Source: JBDSZL01 sp039925145
GTDB lineage: Bacteria > Acidobacteriota > Vicinamibacteria > Vicinamibacterales > SCN-69-37
Length of the DNA: 64,000 bases
Assembly (NCBI GenBank): GCA_039925145.1
Contig: JBDSZL010000068.1
Location: forward strand, 1 to 64,000
Direction: 5' to 3'
Shown: positions 53,719-62,940 of the stretch, piece after piece
Layout of the letters: every line of letters begins with the position of its first letter
Numbering within the stretch: position 1 is the stretch's first letter
Notes under the pieces: generated by a model
Told to the model about the DNA's origin: nothing
What the model saw: the letters and a program-made list of their open reading frames with translations, nothing else
Databases searched by the model: none
Program-made: the position numbers and the translations under genes

Positions 53719-54482
53719 TGGGAGACCTCGAGGACTACCGCATCACCGCTGCTGATCTGGTAGCCCGCCTGCGGGCTCTGGCGCACGACGACCCCCGGCG
53801 GGAGGCCCGGGTAGGTGACCTCGGCCCCGACCGTCACCCGAAACCCGTGCCGCCGCAGGATGTCGACCACCCGTCCGCCAGACGTGCCGATGACGTCGGG
53901 CATCACGAAGCCGGTACCGCCCTCGCCCTCGTTGACGAGCAGCGACACGCGGCTGCTGCGACTCTTCACCGGGGGATCCTGCGCGATGATCACGCCCGAC
54001 GGATACGACGCCGACCGGATCGAGGCCCGCGAGGCGATCTGGATGTTGTCCTCTGCCAGCATGATCTCGGCCGTCCTGTCGGCCTGACCGGTGACGAGCG
54101 GTACGAACGGATCGCGCTGTCCCTCGCTGACGCGCACCCGGATCACGCGCTGCCGGCGGAGCACCGTGCCCGGATCGGGATCCTGGCCCAGCACGTGGTC
54201 GGCCGGGACCTTACTGTCTGCGCGGCGCTGGTCGATTTTCATGATCAGGCCCACGGAGGCGAGAGCCCGGTTCGCGTCGGCGACCGCCTGGCCGCGCAAC
54301 TCTGGCACTTTCACTTCGCGCGCCCGGTTGGCCACCCGCATGCCCGTGAGAAAAAATGCCCCAAAGGTCACCGCCACCGCCACGCTGACGAACAGCAGCC
54401 GGCCCGCGCCCCACACGCGGGTCCGAAGGGGTCTGCTCGCTGGGTTCGGTGGCCGGCTCTGGGCGAGCCTCTTGGAGGGCAT
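53715..54482 (-). CDS. PASTA domain membrane protein
   Basis: A 255-residue protein with one membrane helix (LLFVSVAVAVTFGAFFLTG) and three extracytoplasmic PASTA repeats: VKVPELRGQAVADANRALAS, FVPLVTGQADRTAEIMLAED and FVMPDVIGTSGGRVVDILRR. There is no kinase domain, unlike PASTA Ser/Thr kinases. PASTA repeats bind peptidoglycan fragments or beta-lactams in studied proteins. Start at ATG 54482. Confidence 0.9.
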   Translation of the reverse strand: MPSKRLAQSRPPNPASRPLRTRVWGAGRLLFVSVAVAVTFGAFFLTGMRVANRAREVKVPELRGQAVADANRALASVGLIMKIDQRRADSKVPADHVLGQDPDPGTVLRRQRVIRVRVSEGQRDPFVPLVTGQADRTAEIMLAEDNIQIASRASIRSASYPSGVIIAQDPPVKSRSSRVSLLVNEGEGGTGFVMPDVIGTSGGRVVDILRRHGFRVTVGAEVTYPGLPPGVVVRQSPQAGYQISSGDAVVLEVSH

Positions 54483-54498
54483 GGGACCGAAAAGTGTA

Positions 54499-55866
54499 CT
54501 ACGCCGTTCCCTGCCGGACCAATACGGCCGCGAAGAAGGCATCGAGTCCGTCACGAAAGGGCAGGGTGGCGACGTCTCCGGCGTCGTTCACCATGCCACG
54601 AGCGGCCGGCAAGCGAGCATCGGCCGCGACACGCGAGAACAGCGGGACGGTTCGCAGAAACGCGTCCACGACGTCCCCGTTCTCCTCTGGTTCGCTCGAG
54701 CAGGTCGCATAGACGAGTCGTCCCCCGGGCCTCACAGCTTCGGCGGCGCGGGCGATCATCACGCTCTCCTCCGCGCTCAGTCGCGCGAGATCTTCCGGTC
54801 GACGGGTCCACTTCAGGTCGGGATCGCGGCGCAACGTCCCCAGGCCCGAGCACGGTGCGTCGAGTACGACGCAGTCGAATGTGTCCCTGAACGGAAGCGA
54901 CTCACGAGCATCGAGCCTCACCACCGCGACGTCGCATCGCGTCTGTGCAAGGGTCTCGCGGAGCAGCCTCACGCGCGCCGGCCGGTAGTCGGCCGCCACG
55001 ATGAGCGAGGCGCGCGTCTGGCCCGCGCCTCGGTGCATATCGGCGGCGTACACCAGCGTCTTGCCCCCTGGTGCGGCGCAGAGATCGAGAACACGCTCTC
55101 CGGCCGCGGCGCCCGCGACCCGTCCGATCAGCTGCGCGCCCTCGTCCTGAATCGTGATCTGCTCGCGAACGTCTGCCGACAACCGGCCCAGCGCTCCCGG
55201 CGGCAGCGTGATCGCATCGGAGACGTGCGTGGCAGGCCTCGCATCAGTCCCGTCCTCTCGCAGTCGCTCGATCAGCGCGCCCGCCCCGTCCGGCGTCACC
55301 GGTCGAACGGTCACGTGTGGCGTCGTGTTGTTGAACTGACACCACGTCTCGGTGGCCGCGAATCCGTATCGCGTGATCCACCGCTCGACGAGCCATGCCG
55401 GATGCGACAACGTGATCGACAGGTAGTCGACTTGGGCCTGTCTCGTCGCATCGGGACCTGGCCTGGGGGGCAGCACGGCCTGGTTCTTCTGCCTGAGCAG
55501 ACCCCGCAGCACTGCGTTCACGAACCCGGCGGCCCGCGAGGCCTTGAGTGTGCGTGCGGCCGCCACCGACTCGTGCACGACGGCATGAGCGGGCACGCGG
55601 GTCAGGTGCCGCAACTGGTAGGCGGCCACGCGAAGAACGGCCAGCGCGCGATGGTCGATCTGGCCGACGGCACGCTGGCTGGCCGACACGATGAGCGCGT
55701 CGAGCTCGTTTCTCCATCGCAAGGTGCCGGTGACGATCTCGCCGAGGAGCGCCCGGTCGCGGCCATCTGCAAAGGCGTGCCGCTCGCGCTCGAGGGCCGC
55801 AGCCAGCGTTGCCGTCCCATCGTCTACTGCCAGCAGCACTCTTGCGGCGGCCACTCTGACGGTCAT
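54499..55866 (-). CDS. rsmB: 16S rRNA (cytosine-967-C5)-methyltransferase
   Basis: A 455-residue protein. An N-terminal NusB-like RNA-binding domain (VRVAAARVLLAVDDGTATLA, VNAVLRGLLRQKNQAVL) precedes the SAM methyltransferase: RVLDLCAAPGGKTLVYAADM, VVLDAPCSGLGTLRRDPDLK and RLVYATCSSEPEENGDVVDA, with the two catalytic cysteines in PCSG and TCS. Its start overlaps the fmt stop by one base. Confidence 0.95.
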   Translation of the reverse strand: MTVRVAAARVLLAVDDGTATLAAALERERHAFADGRDRALLGEIVTGTLRWRNELDALIVSASQRAVGQIDHRALAVLRVAAYQLRHLTRVPAHAVVHESVAAARTLKASRAAGFVNAVLRGLLRQKNQAVLPPRPGPDATRQAQVDYLSITLSHPAWLVERWITRYGFAATETWCQFNNTTPHVTVRPVTPDGAGALIERLREDGTDARPATHVSDAITLPPGALGRLSADVREQITIQDEGAQLIGRVAGAAAGERVLDLCAAPGGKTLVYAADMHRGAGQTRASLIVAADYRPARVRLLRETLAQTRCDVAVVRLDARESLPFRDTFDCVVLDAPCSGLGTLRRDPDLKWTRRPEDLARLSAEESVMIARAAEAVRPGGRLVYATCSSEPEENGDVVDAFLRTVPLFSRVAADARLPAARGMVNDAGDVATLPFRDGLDAFFAAVLVRQGTA

Positions 55867-56828
55867 CAGGCTTCCGGAGCCAGCGGGGTGAAGGCCTCGC
55901 CGGCAGCGACGGGCCTGCCGTTCAAGAAGTCGCGGACGCTCATTGGCGGGCGACCCTCGGGCTGAATGCGCTGGAGGAAAATGCCGCCCGGTTGTGTTGC
56001 GACCAGCAGTCCTTCCTGCGACACCTCCACGATGGTGCCAGGTGTTGCGGCGGCGTCGACCCGGTCCGCGACCCGCGACCGCAACAGCAGCACACGATGT
56101 CCCTGCAGCCGCGCCGCCGCCAGCGGCCAGGGCTGCAGCCCTCGAATCTGGTTGTGCACGACGTGGGCGGGCCGGCCCCAGTCGATATCGCTCTCGCGCC
56201 GCTCCAGGCGGGCGGCATACGTCGCCAGTGCCTCGTCCTGCGGCTCTTCGTCGACGGGTCCTGCCGCCAGCTGGTCGACCACTTCTCTAAACAGCCGCGC
56301 CCCCGCGTCGGCGAGTCTCGGCTCGAGCTCGGCGGTGGTTTCGTCGGGGCCAATGGTGATCGCGGTCTTCGCCAGCATGGGGCCCGCGTCGAGCGCCAAA
56401 ACGACGCGCATGATCGTGACGCCCGTCTGCTCGTCGCCCGCCAGGACGGCCCGATGTATGGGCGCCGCCCCTCGCCAGCGCGGCAGGAGCGACGCGTGAA
56501 CGTTAATCATGCCCAGGCGGGGCAGGTCCAGCAACCGCTGCGGCAGAATCCGGCCGTAGGCGGCGACCACGCCCAGATCGGCCCGCAGTCCTTCGATCGT
56601 CGCCAGCAGCGCGTCGTCTTTCATCCGCTCTGGCTGGAGCACCGGCACGCCCGCGGCGATCGCCTGTTCCTTGACGGGGGAGAAGACGAGCTTGTGCCCC
56701 CGTCCGCGTGGCCGGTCGGGCTGGGTGACCACGGCGACGACCTGGTGAGACGAACGCAGCAGCTGCTGGAGCGTGGGGACGGCAAACGCAGGCGTGCCGA
56801 AGAACAGCACGCGCAGACTGGTCACCAT
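55866..56828 (-). CDS. fmt: Methionyl-tRNA formyltransferase
   Basis: A 320-residue protein. RVLFFGTPAFAVPTLQQLL at the N-terminus, the catalytic block INVHASLLPRWRGAAPIHRA (Asn/His) and DAGPMLAKTAI are diagnostic. It formylates initiator Met-tRNA. Overlaps def by seven bases. Confidence 0.95.
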   Translation of the reverse strand: MVTSLRVLFFGTPAFAVPTLQQLLRSSHQVVAVVTQPDRPRGRGHKLVFSPVKEQAIAAGVPVLQPERMKDDALLATIEGLRADLGVVAAYGRILPQRLLDLPRLGMINVHASLLPRWRGAAPIHRAVLAGDEQTGVTIMRVVLALDAGPMLAKTAITIGPDETTAELEPRLADAGARLFREVVDQLAAGPVDEEPQDEALATYAARLERRESDIDWGRPAHVVHNQIRGLQPWPLAAARLQGHRVLLLRSRVADRVDAAATPGTIVEVSQEGLLVATQPGGIFLQRIQPEGRPPMSVRDFLNGRPVAAGEAFTPLAPEA

Positions 56829-57331
56829 TTGCCCGAGCGTTCAAGCTTGCGAATCTTTCTGACGATCAGGTCGCGCTTGATGCCGCGCAGCCGATCGAGG
56901 AAGAGCAACCCGTCGAGATGATCGATCTCGTGCTGAAGCGCGCGGGCCAGCAACTCGGTGCCTTCGATTGTCTGCAGGGTCCCGTGTCGATCCATGGCGC
57001 GGACCACCGCTCGCGCAGGCCGTGCCACAGTGGCCGTGAATCCGGGCACGCTCAGGCACCCCTCGTCTTCGAGCTGCATGCCGTCGCGCTCCACGAATTC
57101 CGGGTTGACGAGCGTCAGTACCTCGCCGCCGCGCTTACCCACGCTGAGATCGATGACCGAGACGCGCAGCGACACGCCAACCTGCGGCGCCGCCAGGCCA
57201 ATGCCTGGAGCGGCATACATGGTCTCGATCATGTCGTCGATGAGCCGGTGCAGCGTGGCATCGAACGTGGCCACCGGTGCGGCCGGCACGTGCAGGCCCG
57301 GCGCACCGTACCGGACGAGGGGCCGAAGCAT
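56822..57331 (-). CDS. def: Peptide deformylase
   Basis: A 169-residue metalloenzyme. All three motifs are present: GIGLAAPQVG, EGCLS and HEIDHLDG. It removes the formyl group from nascent proteins. ATG 57331 overlaps the aroC stop by one base. Confidence 0.96.
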   Translation of the reverse strand: MLRPLVRYGAPGLHVPAAPVATFDATLHRLIDDMIETMYAAPGIGLAAPQVGVSLRVSVIDLSVGKRGGEVLTLVNPEFVERDGMQLEDEGCLSVPGFTATVARPARAVVRAMDRHGTLQTIEGTELLARALQHEIDHLDGLLFLDRLRGIKRDLIVRKIRKLERSGKW

Positions 57332-58551
57332 TACACGCGTTCCGTCTGAGGGGCGAGCCGGTTCATCAGCGACGTGTTGTACCTGCGGCACGCGGCGTCG
57401 AGCTCCGCCAATGTGTCGCCGCCAAACTTGTCGAGCATCGCGTCCGCGAGCACCAGACACAGCATGGCTTCGCCGACGACGGCAGCCGCGGGTACGGCGC
57501 AGACATCGCTGCGCTCGATGGCGGCGGGCGACTCGGTCATGGTCCTCAGGTCGATCGACCGGAGGGGTTTCATCAGGGTGGAAATCGGCTTCATCGCGAG
57601 AGTGACGCGGATGTCTTCGCCGTTGGTGACGCCGCCCTCGAGTCCGCCGGCATTGTTGGTGGGGCGAATCACGCCCGGCACGGTGCCCGATCCACCGTCG
57701 GGTCCGGGCAGAATTTCGTCGTGCACGCGGGACCCCGGCAGCTCGCCGACTTCTGCGCCGCGGCCGATGCCGACAGCCTTGATGGCGTGAATCGACATCA
57801 TCGCCTGGGCGATGCGCCCGTCGAGCTTGCGGTCCCACTGCACGTGACTGCCCAGGCCTGGGGGCACCCCGTGCGCCATGACTTCGAATGTGCCGCCGAC
57901 GGTGTCTCCCGCTTCACGTGCGGCATCAACCGCCTGCCGCATCTGTGCTGCCACCCCCTCATCCACGCACCGCACGTCGTCGTCTTGCGCCAGGCGTTGA
58001 ACTTGGTCAAACGTGACCGCGTGGGGCGCGGCGAGAGCGGCGGAGCCAATTCGCGTCACATGGCTGGACACCACGATGCCGAGACGTGCGAGGAGTGCGC
58101 GAGCGACGGCGCCGGCGGCGACGCGCGCGGCCGTTTCGCGGGCACTCGCGCGTTCGAGCACATCGCGCAGATCGTCACGGTCGTATTTGAGACCGCCGGA
58201 CAGATCCGCATGACCGGGCCGTGGCCTGGTCACCGCTGCGCGACGGGCACCCGGCACCGCGTCGGGCGGATCGGCCTCGACGCTCATCGTGTGCTGCCAG
58301 TTGGTCCAGTCGCGATTGCGGATCTCGAGCGCGATCGGGCTGCCGAGCGTCTGGCCGCGACGCACACCCGACAAGATTTCGGCACGGTCCTGTTCGATCG
58401 CCATGCGGCGACCACGTCCGTAGCCGAGCTGCCTCCGGGCCAGATCCGGCGCCAGGTCCGCCGCACCAAGCGGCAGCCCTGCGGGCACACCATCGATGAC
58501 GACCACCAGGGCCTGACCGTGCGATTCGCCTGCTGTCAAGAATCGAAGCAT
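57331..58551 (-). CDS. aroC: Chorismate synthase
   Basis: A 406-residue FMN-dependent enzyme ending the shikimate pathway. Signature GESHGQALVVVIDGVPAG at the N-terminus, GHADLSGGLKYDRDDLRDVL and RASARETAARVAAGAVARAL, and DPCAV-type substrate loops later. First gene of the nine-gene minus-strand run. Confidence 0.96.
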   Translation of the reverse strand: MLRFLTAGESHGQALVVVIDGVPAGLPLGAADLAPDLARRQLGYGRGRRMAIEQDRAEILSGVRRGQTLGSPIALEIRNRDWTNWQHTMSVEADPPDAVPGARRAAVTRPRPGHADLSGGLKYDRDDLRDVLERASARETAARVAAGAVARALLARLGIVVSSHVTRIGSAALAAPHAVTFDQVQRLAQDDDVRCVDEGVAAQMRQAVDAAREAGDTVGGTFEVMAHGVPPGLGSHVQWDRKLDGRIAQAMMSIHAIKAVGIGRGAEVGELPGSRVHDEILPGPDGGSGTVPGVIRPTNNAGGLEGGVTNGEDIRVTLAMKPISTLMKPLRSIDLRTMTESPAAIERSDVCAVPAAAVVGEAMLCLVLADAMLDKFGGDTLAELDAACRRYNTSLMNRLAPQTERV

Positions 58552-58651
58552 TGCGGGCTCATTCTATCGAACTTTCTGCGATGGCTCGAGCTCTGCTCGC
58601 GCCGCTCACGCCGATACGCCAACGGGCCCGCCTCTTGCACAACGGGAGGAT

Positions 58652-61195
58652 GTGCGTCGTGGTGCATCCCGGGTGTCATCCCCCATCGGTCGCTGGGATC
58701 TCAACGGTCCGGTCAGCGCTGACAACGGGCAGGCAGGTTCGCCGACAGGGATCTCGCCACGACGCGCCGATCGCTCACTCCACGATGTCGTGGCGCTCGC
58801 TCGAACAGGGTCGTGGCACGGAATCCGTCGCGTGCGTCCGCCCATCGCACATCGATCTCGCGTCAACCTGGCCGACATGATGCGTCGGCTCGAGGACGTC
58901 GGTTATCTGCCGGTCAGGCCCGCCGCACTTGCAAATCCCTCCACCTTCGCCCGCATCGCTCATCGTCATCTCGCGATCGTGACGAGTAGGGCAAGCGAGC
59001 GCGCGGCAGCGATGCAGCTGGTCCTGAGAGCCACGCAACAGAGCCCGCGGGGACATCTGCTGGTGGATGTGTCGCCCCGGCAAGCGCTGTGGGGTATCGC
59101 CCGGGAGAAGACCTGCAGTGTGAGTGCGCTGCTCGCGCGGGCGCGGCAGCTCGGATCGGAGTGCCGGTTCGATTCGGCAGACGCCATCCTGTCAGGCGTC
59201 GAGGCGTGGTTCTGGTTGCAACGGAAGAGTCCGCCCTGCGACGTCGTAGAGCAACGATTCGTCGTGGACTTCTGGCAGGGGAGATGGGACGCCTGTCGGC
59301 AGTGGGTCGCTTGCGGTCACCGGCCGCGTTCCGCGGACCAGGAGTTGCTCGTGCCCATGGCGTTGCTGGCCTGGTGGCAGCTGCAGGAGGGCGAAATCCG
59401 TGCGCTGCTCCGTCATGTGGCTGACCTCGAGCCGGGCGAGGCACAAGGCGCCGCAAGGCGACTACTCCGACTCATGCTCGTCGCCTTGCGGCCGCCACAT
59501 CCGACCGTGCGCGACGAATGCGCCAGGCTGGTCGACGGGTTGGGCCGCACGCGCGTGACGCCGGCTGACTGGCTGATGCGTGTGGCGGCTGCCGACGTCT
59601 GTCTCGCGGCCGGGTGGTCGAGCGCCGTACTGACGCTGGTGGATCAGCCAACCCACGAGGCGCGCGCATCGGCGCGCGATCAGCTACTCGCGCGCTGGGT
59701 CGTTGCCACCGTGCATGAAGACCAGGGCACGCAGGCTCGTCTACTCGCCGTGGTACATCGCTGTGGGGCGCACGCCATCAAACGTCTGGGGTCCAGGAGT
59801 CCAACCATGCCGTGGTTACACACATTGCCGGTCCTGCTGCGGGCGGTCAACGAAGCCGAGGACGACCTTGCTGCCCTCCAGGGCGGCTGCCGATGGCTCA
59901 CGCACGACTGCAGTGCGGAGGCCGGTGCATTTCTCGATGCGTCCGACGGCTCGTTCATCGCCGGAACCGCGCAGGCGCGCCTCTCGTTCTCCGACGCCGA
60001 ACGGGTCGCGGCCATCACCATCACGGGCCCGCAGGTCACGCCTCGTCCCGATGGCGTCGTGATCGCGGCTCCGGTGCGCTATGCGGGATGCCTCATTGGC
60101 GTAGCCCTCGCGTGCGGTCCTGCCGATCGCGCCGCGGCACTGACCGACGCGCTCCTCAGCCTCGCCGCGCTCTGCGGGCCCGCCCTGCGCACCAGGCTCG
60201 ACACCCTCGCGCTTCGTCGCCAGAGCCACACGCAAACGCCGGAGATTCTCGGTTGCAGCCCTGCCATGACTGCGCTGCGCGAGGCGATTGCGCGCGCCGC
60301 GGCGTCGCCGTTTCCGGTGCTCATCGAAGGGGAGAGCGGCAGCGGCAAAGAGCTCGTGGCGCGTGCCATCCATCGCCTGAGCTCCCGGCGCGATCGCCGT
60401 TTTGCCGCGCTCAACTGCGCGGCGCTGAGCGACGAACTGGCCGAGAGCGAGCTGTTCGGTCACACACGCGGCGCCTTTACAGGGGCGCTGGGGGCACGGC
60501 AGGGCATGTTCGAGGAAGCGCACTCGGGCACCCTGTTTCTCGATGAAGTCGCGGAGCTGTCCCTGCGCGCCCAGGCCAAGCTGCTTCGGGCGCTGCAGGA
60601 ACGCGAAATCCGGCGTGTCGGCGAGAACGCCCCGCGTCCGGTCGACGTTCGCGTGGTGGCCGCCACGAATCGTTCGCTGCGATCCATGGTGGCCGGCTCG
60701 GAGTTCCGCGAAGATCTGCTGTTTCGCCTGGCGGTGGTCAAGCTGAAGGTGCCACCGTTGCGCGACCGGCCCGAAGACGTGCCGCTGCTGGTGCACACGT
60801 GCTGGCGCCGGGCGACGCAGGAGACGTCGACCCGCGCGACGATCGGACCAGACGCCTTGCGTCAGCTGGTGCGGCATCACTGGCCTGGCAACGTGCGCGA
60901 ACTGCAGAACGTAACGGCCGCGCTCGCAGTGCTCGCGCCCACGCGCGGGCGCGTGTCGGCCCGGCATGTCGATCACGTGCTGGCCGAGAGCGACGGTGGC
61001 GCCGAAATCGCCCCAGCCTCGCTCGACGGCGCGCGAGCAGCCTGCGAACGGCGCACGGTCTCCGCGGCGCTGGCCCGGCACGCCGGCCGCCGAACGGCTG
61101 CCGCTCACGAGCTGGGCCTGTCGCGCCAGGGACTGGCCAAGGCCATCAAACGGCTTCAACTCGAAGGCAGCCCGCCTGTCGAAGGAGTTGCCTGA
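58652..61195 (+). CDS. Sigma54-dependent Fis-family transcriptional activator
   Basis: 847 residues in the longest frame. The N-terminal ~500 residues contain TPR/GAF-like helical signalling sequence without a recognised receiver. The AAA+ module has Walker A VLIEGESGSGKELVAR, the sigma54-contact loop HTRGAFTGALGAR, Walker B GTLFLDEVAEL and an arginine-finger region. A Fis HTH (RRTAAAHELGLSRQGLAKAI) ends the protein. The start at 58652 is uncertain; residues 1-60 look low-complexity, so a start nearer 58800 is possible. Probably regulates the adjacent permease genes, by position. Confidence 0.85.
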   Translation: MRRGASRVSSPIGRWDLNGPVSADNGQAGSPTGISPRRADRSLHDVVALARTGSWHGIRRVRPPIAHRSRVNLADMMRRLEDVGYLPVRPAALANPSTFARIAHRHLAIVTSRASERAAAMQLVLRATQQSPRGHLLVDVSPRQALWGIAREKTCSVSALLARARQLGSECRFDSADAILSGVEAWFWLQRKSPPCDVVEQRFVVDFWQGRWDACRQWVACGHRPRSADQELLVPMALLAWWQLQEGEIRALLRHVADLEPGEAQGAARRLLRLMLVALRPPHPTVRDECARLVDGLGRTRVTPADWLMRVAAADVCLAAGWSSAVLTLVDQPTHEARASARDQLLARWVVATVHEDQGTQARLLAVVHRCGAHAIKRLGSRSPTMPWLHTLPVLLRAVNEAEDDLAALQGGCRWLTHDCSAEAGAFLDASDGSFIAGTAQARLSFSDAERVAAITITGPQVTPRPDGVVIAAPVRYAGCLIGVALACGPADRAAALTDALLSLAALCGPALRTRLDTLALRRQSHTQTPEILGCSPAMTALREAIARAAASPFPVLIEGESGSGKELVARAIHRLSSRRDRRFAALNCAALSDELAESELFGHTRGAFTGALGARQGMFEEAHSGTLFLDEVAELSLRAQAKLLRALQEREIRRVGENAPRPVDVRVVAATNRSLRSMVAGSEFREDLLFRLAVVKLKVPPLRDRPEDVPLLVHTCWRRATQETSTRATIGPDALRQLVRHHWPGNVRELQNVTAALAVLAPTRGRVSARHVDHVLAESDGGAEIAPASLDGARAACERRTVSAALARHAGRRTAAAHELGLSRQGLAKAIKRLQLEGSPPVEGVA

Positions 61196-61225
61196 AGCGC
61201 GCCGACGGGAGATCATGCGCTCTCG

Positions 61226-62146
61226 ATGGGCCGCTACATCCTGCGCCGACTCGTGCTCACAATTCCCGTGCTGCTCGGTGTGGCGACTCTCGTGTTCGCG
61301 TTGATTCACCTGGTTCCAGGCGACCCCGCTGTGGCGATGCTTGGCGAATCAGCCTCGCCGGGCGATCTGCAGGAGCTACGCGCCCGATTGGGGCTCGACC
61401 GGCCACTGCTCCTGCAGTACCGGCACTTTCTCACCGGCCTCGCCCATGCGGATCTCGGCACATCGTTCCGATACAACACGCCAGTGACGCGCGAAATCGC
61501 GCAGCGGCTCGGCCCCACGGCCACGCTGGCATCGGTCGCCATGATCGTCGCGCTCCTGTTCGCGCTGCCGCTCGGTGTCATCGGCGCGCTGTACCGGGGC
61601 AAGGCCGTAGACCACGCCGCCATGACGCTCTCGCTGGCAGGCATTGCCATGCCGAACTTCTGGCTGGGCCCGGTGCTGGCCATTGTGTTTGCCGTGCAGC
61701 TGGGTTGGCTGCCGGTGTCGGGCATCGGCACGTGGCGCCATCTGGTCTTGCCAGCACTCACGCTCGGTGCGGCGCTTTCTGCGATTACGGCGCGCATGAT
61801 GCGAGCCAGTCTCGGCGACGAGCTGCGCGAGCTCTACGTGCTGGCCGCCCGCGCCCGTGGCTTGTCACGAAGCCGCGCCGTCATCGCCCACGCGCTGCGC
61901 AACAGTCTCATTCCCGTCGTCACTATCATCGGGCTGCAGCTCGGGTCGGTGCTGACCGGCACGATCATCACCGAGACGATCTTCTCGTGGCCAGGTGTCG
62001 GCCGGCTGCTGATTCAAGCCATCAGCTTTCGCGATTATCCCCTCGTGCAGGGGTGCATTCTGCTCATCGCCGTCACCTACGTCGCCATGAACCTCATCGT
62101 CGATCTGCTCTACGCGCTGCTCGATCCGAGGATTCGGTATCAGTGA
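61226..62146 (+). CDS. Dipeptide/oligopeptide ABC permease, DppB/OppB type
   Basis: A 306-residue protein with six membrane helices. RYILRRLVLTIPVLLGVATL at the N-terminus and the EAA loop ARARGLSRSRAVIAHALRNS are diagnostic. It imports peptides (or nickel) across the inner membrane. Its stop overlaps the DppC GTG start by four bases. No ATPase or binding protein is in the window. Confidence 0.92.
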   Translation: MGRYILRRLVLTIPVLLGVATLVFALIHLVPGDPAVAMLGESASPGDLQELRARLGLDRPLLLQYRHFLTGLAHADLGTSFRYNTPVTREIAQRLGPTATLASVAMIVALLFALPLGVIGALYRGKAVDHAAMTLSLAGIAMPNFWLGPVLAIVFAVQLGWLPVSGIGTWRHLVLPALTLGAALSAITARMMRASLGDELRELYVLAARARGLSRSRAVIAHALRNSLIPVVTIIGLQLGSVLTGTIITETIFSWPGVGRLLIQAISFRDYPLVQGCILLIAVTYVAMNLIVDLLYALLDPRIRYQ

Positions 62147-62940
62147 TTCGAAAGGCGGCGATGGCGATCGTGGGCGCGGCGGTGTTGGCCGCGGTCGTTG
62201 GCCCTTGGCTGGTGCCGTTCGATCCGGTTGCGCAGGACCTGCCACAGCGGCTTGTGGGCCCCACCACCAGACACCTGCTCGGGCTGGATGAGCTGGGCCG
62301 CGACGTGCTCGCGAGGCTGCTGGCGGGTGGGCGCATTTCGTTGCTCGTCGGCTTGGCGGTCGTGTCGATCTCGGCCAGCATCGGCACGACAGTGGGCGCT
62401 GTTGCTGGCTACGCGGGCGGTTGGGTGGACGAGATCACCGGCCGCCTGATGGACGTGCTGCTGGCCTTTCCCGGAATCCTCCTCGCCATCGCGCTCGTCG
62501 CCGTGTTGGGGCCGAGCCTCGGTAACGTGGTGCTGGCGCTCGCCTCCATCGGTTGGGTGGGTTACGCGCGGCTCGTGCGTGGACAGGTACTGAAGGTGAG
62601 GGAGCTCGAGTACGTGCAGGCGGCACGCGCCCTCGGCGCGCCGACGTGGCGCGTTCTGCTGCTGCACGTCGTTCCGGCGACTCTGTCGGCCGTGGTCGTA
62701 CAGGCCACGCTCGGAATGGCCGGTGCGATCATCGCAGAAGCGTCGTTGAGTTTCCTCGGGCTCGGCGTGCAGCCGCCGACTCCCAGCTGGGGCACCATGC
62801 TCGACGCCGGTCGATCTCACCTGTTCGACGCGCCGCATCTCACCATGTTTCCCGGCCTGGCCATCGCGACGATGGTGCTGGGGTTCAATATTGCGGGGGA
62901 GGCGCTGCGCGATTTTCTGGATCCGCGATCTAGTGGATGA
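62143..62940 (+). CDS. Dipeptide/oligopeptide ABC permease, DppC/OppC type
   Basis: 265 residues, start GTG 62143. HLLGLDELGRDVLARLLAGG near the N-terminus and the EAA loop ARALGAPTWRVLLLHVVPAT are diagnostic, with the C-terminal motif GLGVQPPTPSWGTML. Partner of the upstream permease. Its 3' end overlaps the convergent TPR gene by 11 bases. Confidence 0.92.
   Translation: MIRKAAMAIVGAAVLAAVVGPWLVPFDPVAQDLPQRLVGPTTRHLLGLDELGRDVLARLLAGGRISLLVGLAVVSISASIGTTVGAVAGYAGGWVDEITGRLMDVLLAFPGILLAIALVAVLGPSLGNVVLALASIGWVGYARLVRGQVLKVRELEYVQAARALGAPTWRVLLLHVVPATLSAVVVQATLGMAGAIIAEASLSFLGLGVQPPTPSWGTMLDAGRSHLFDAPHLTMFPGLAIATMVLGFNIAGEALRDFLDPRSSG

Noticed and set aside
60799..62142. Extended frame upstream of DppC
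   Set aside because: It runs across the activator and DppB genes; GTGA overlap at 62143 is the natural start.
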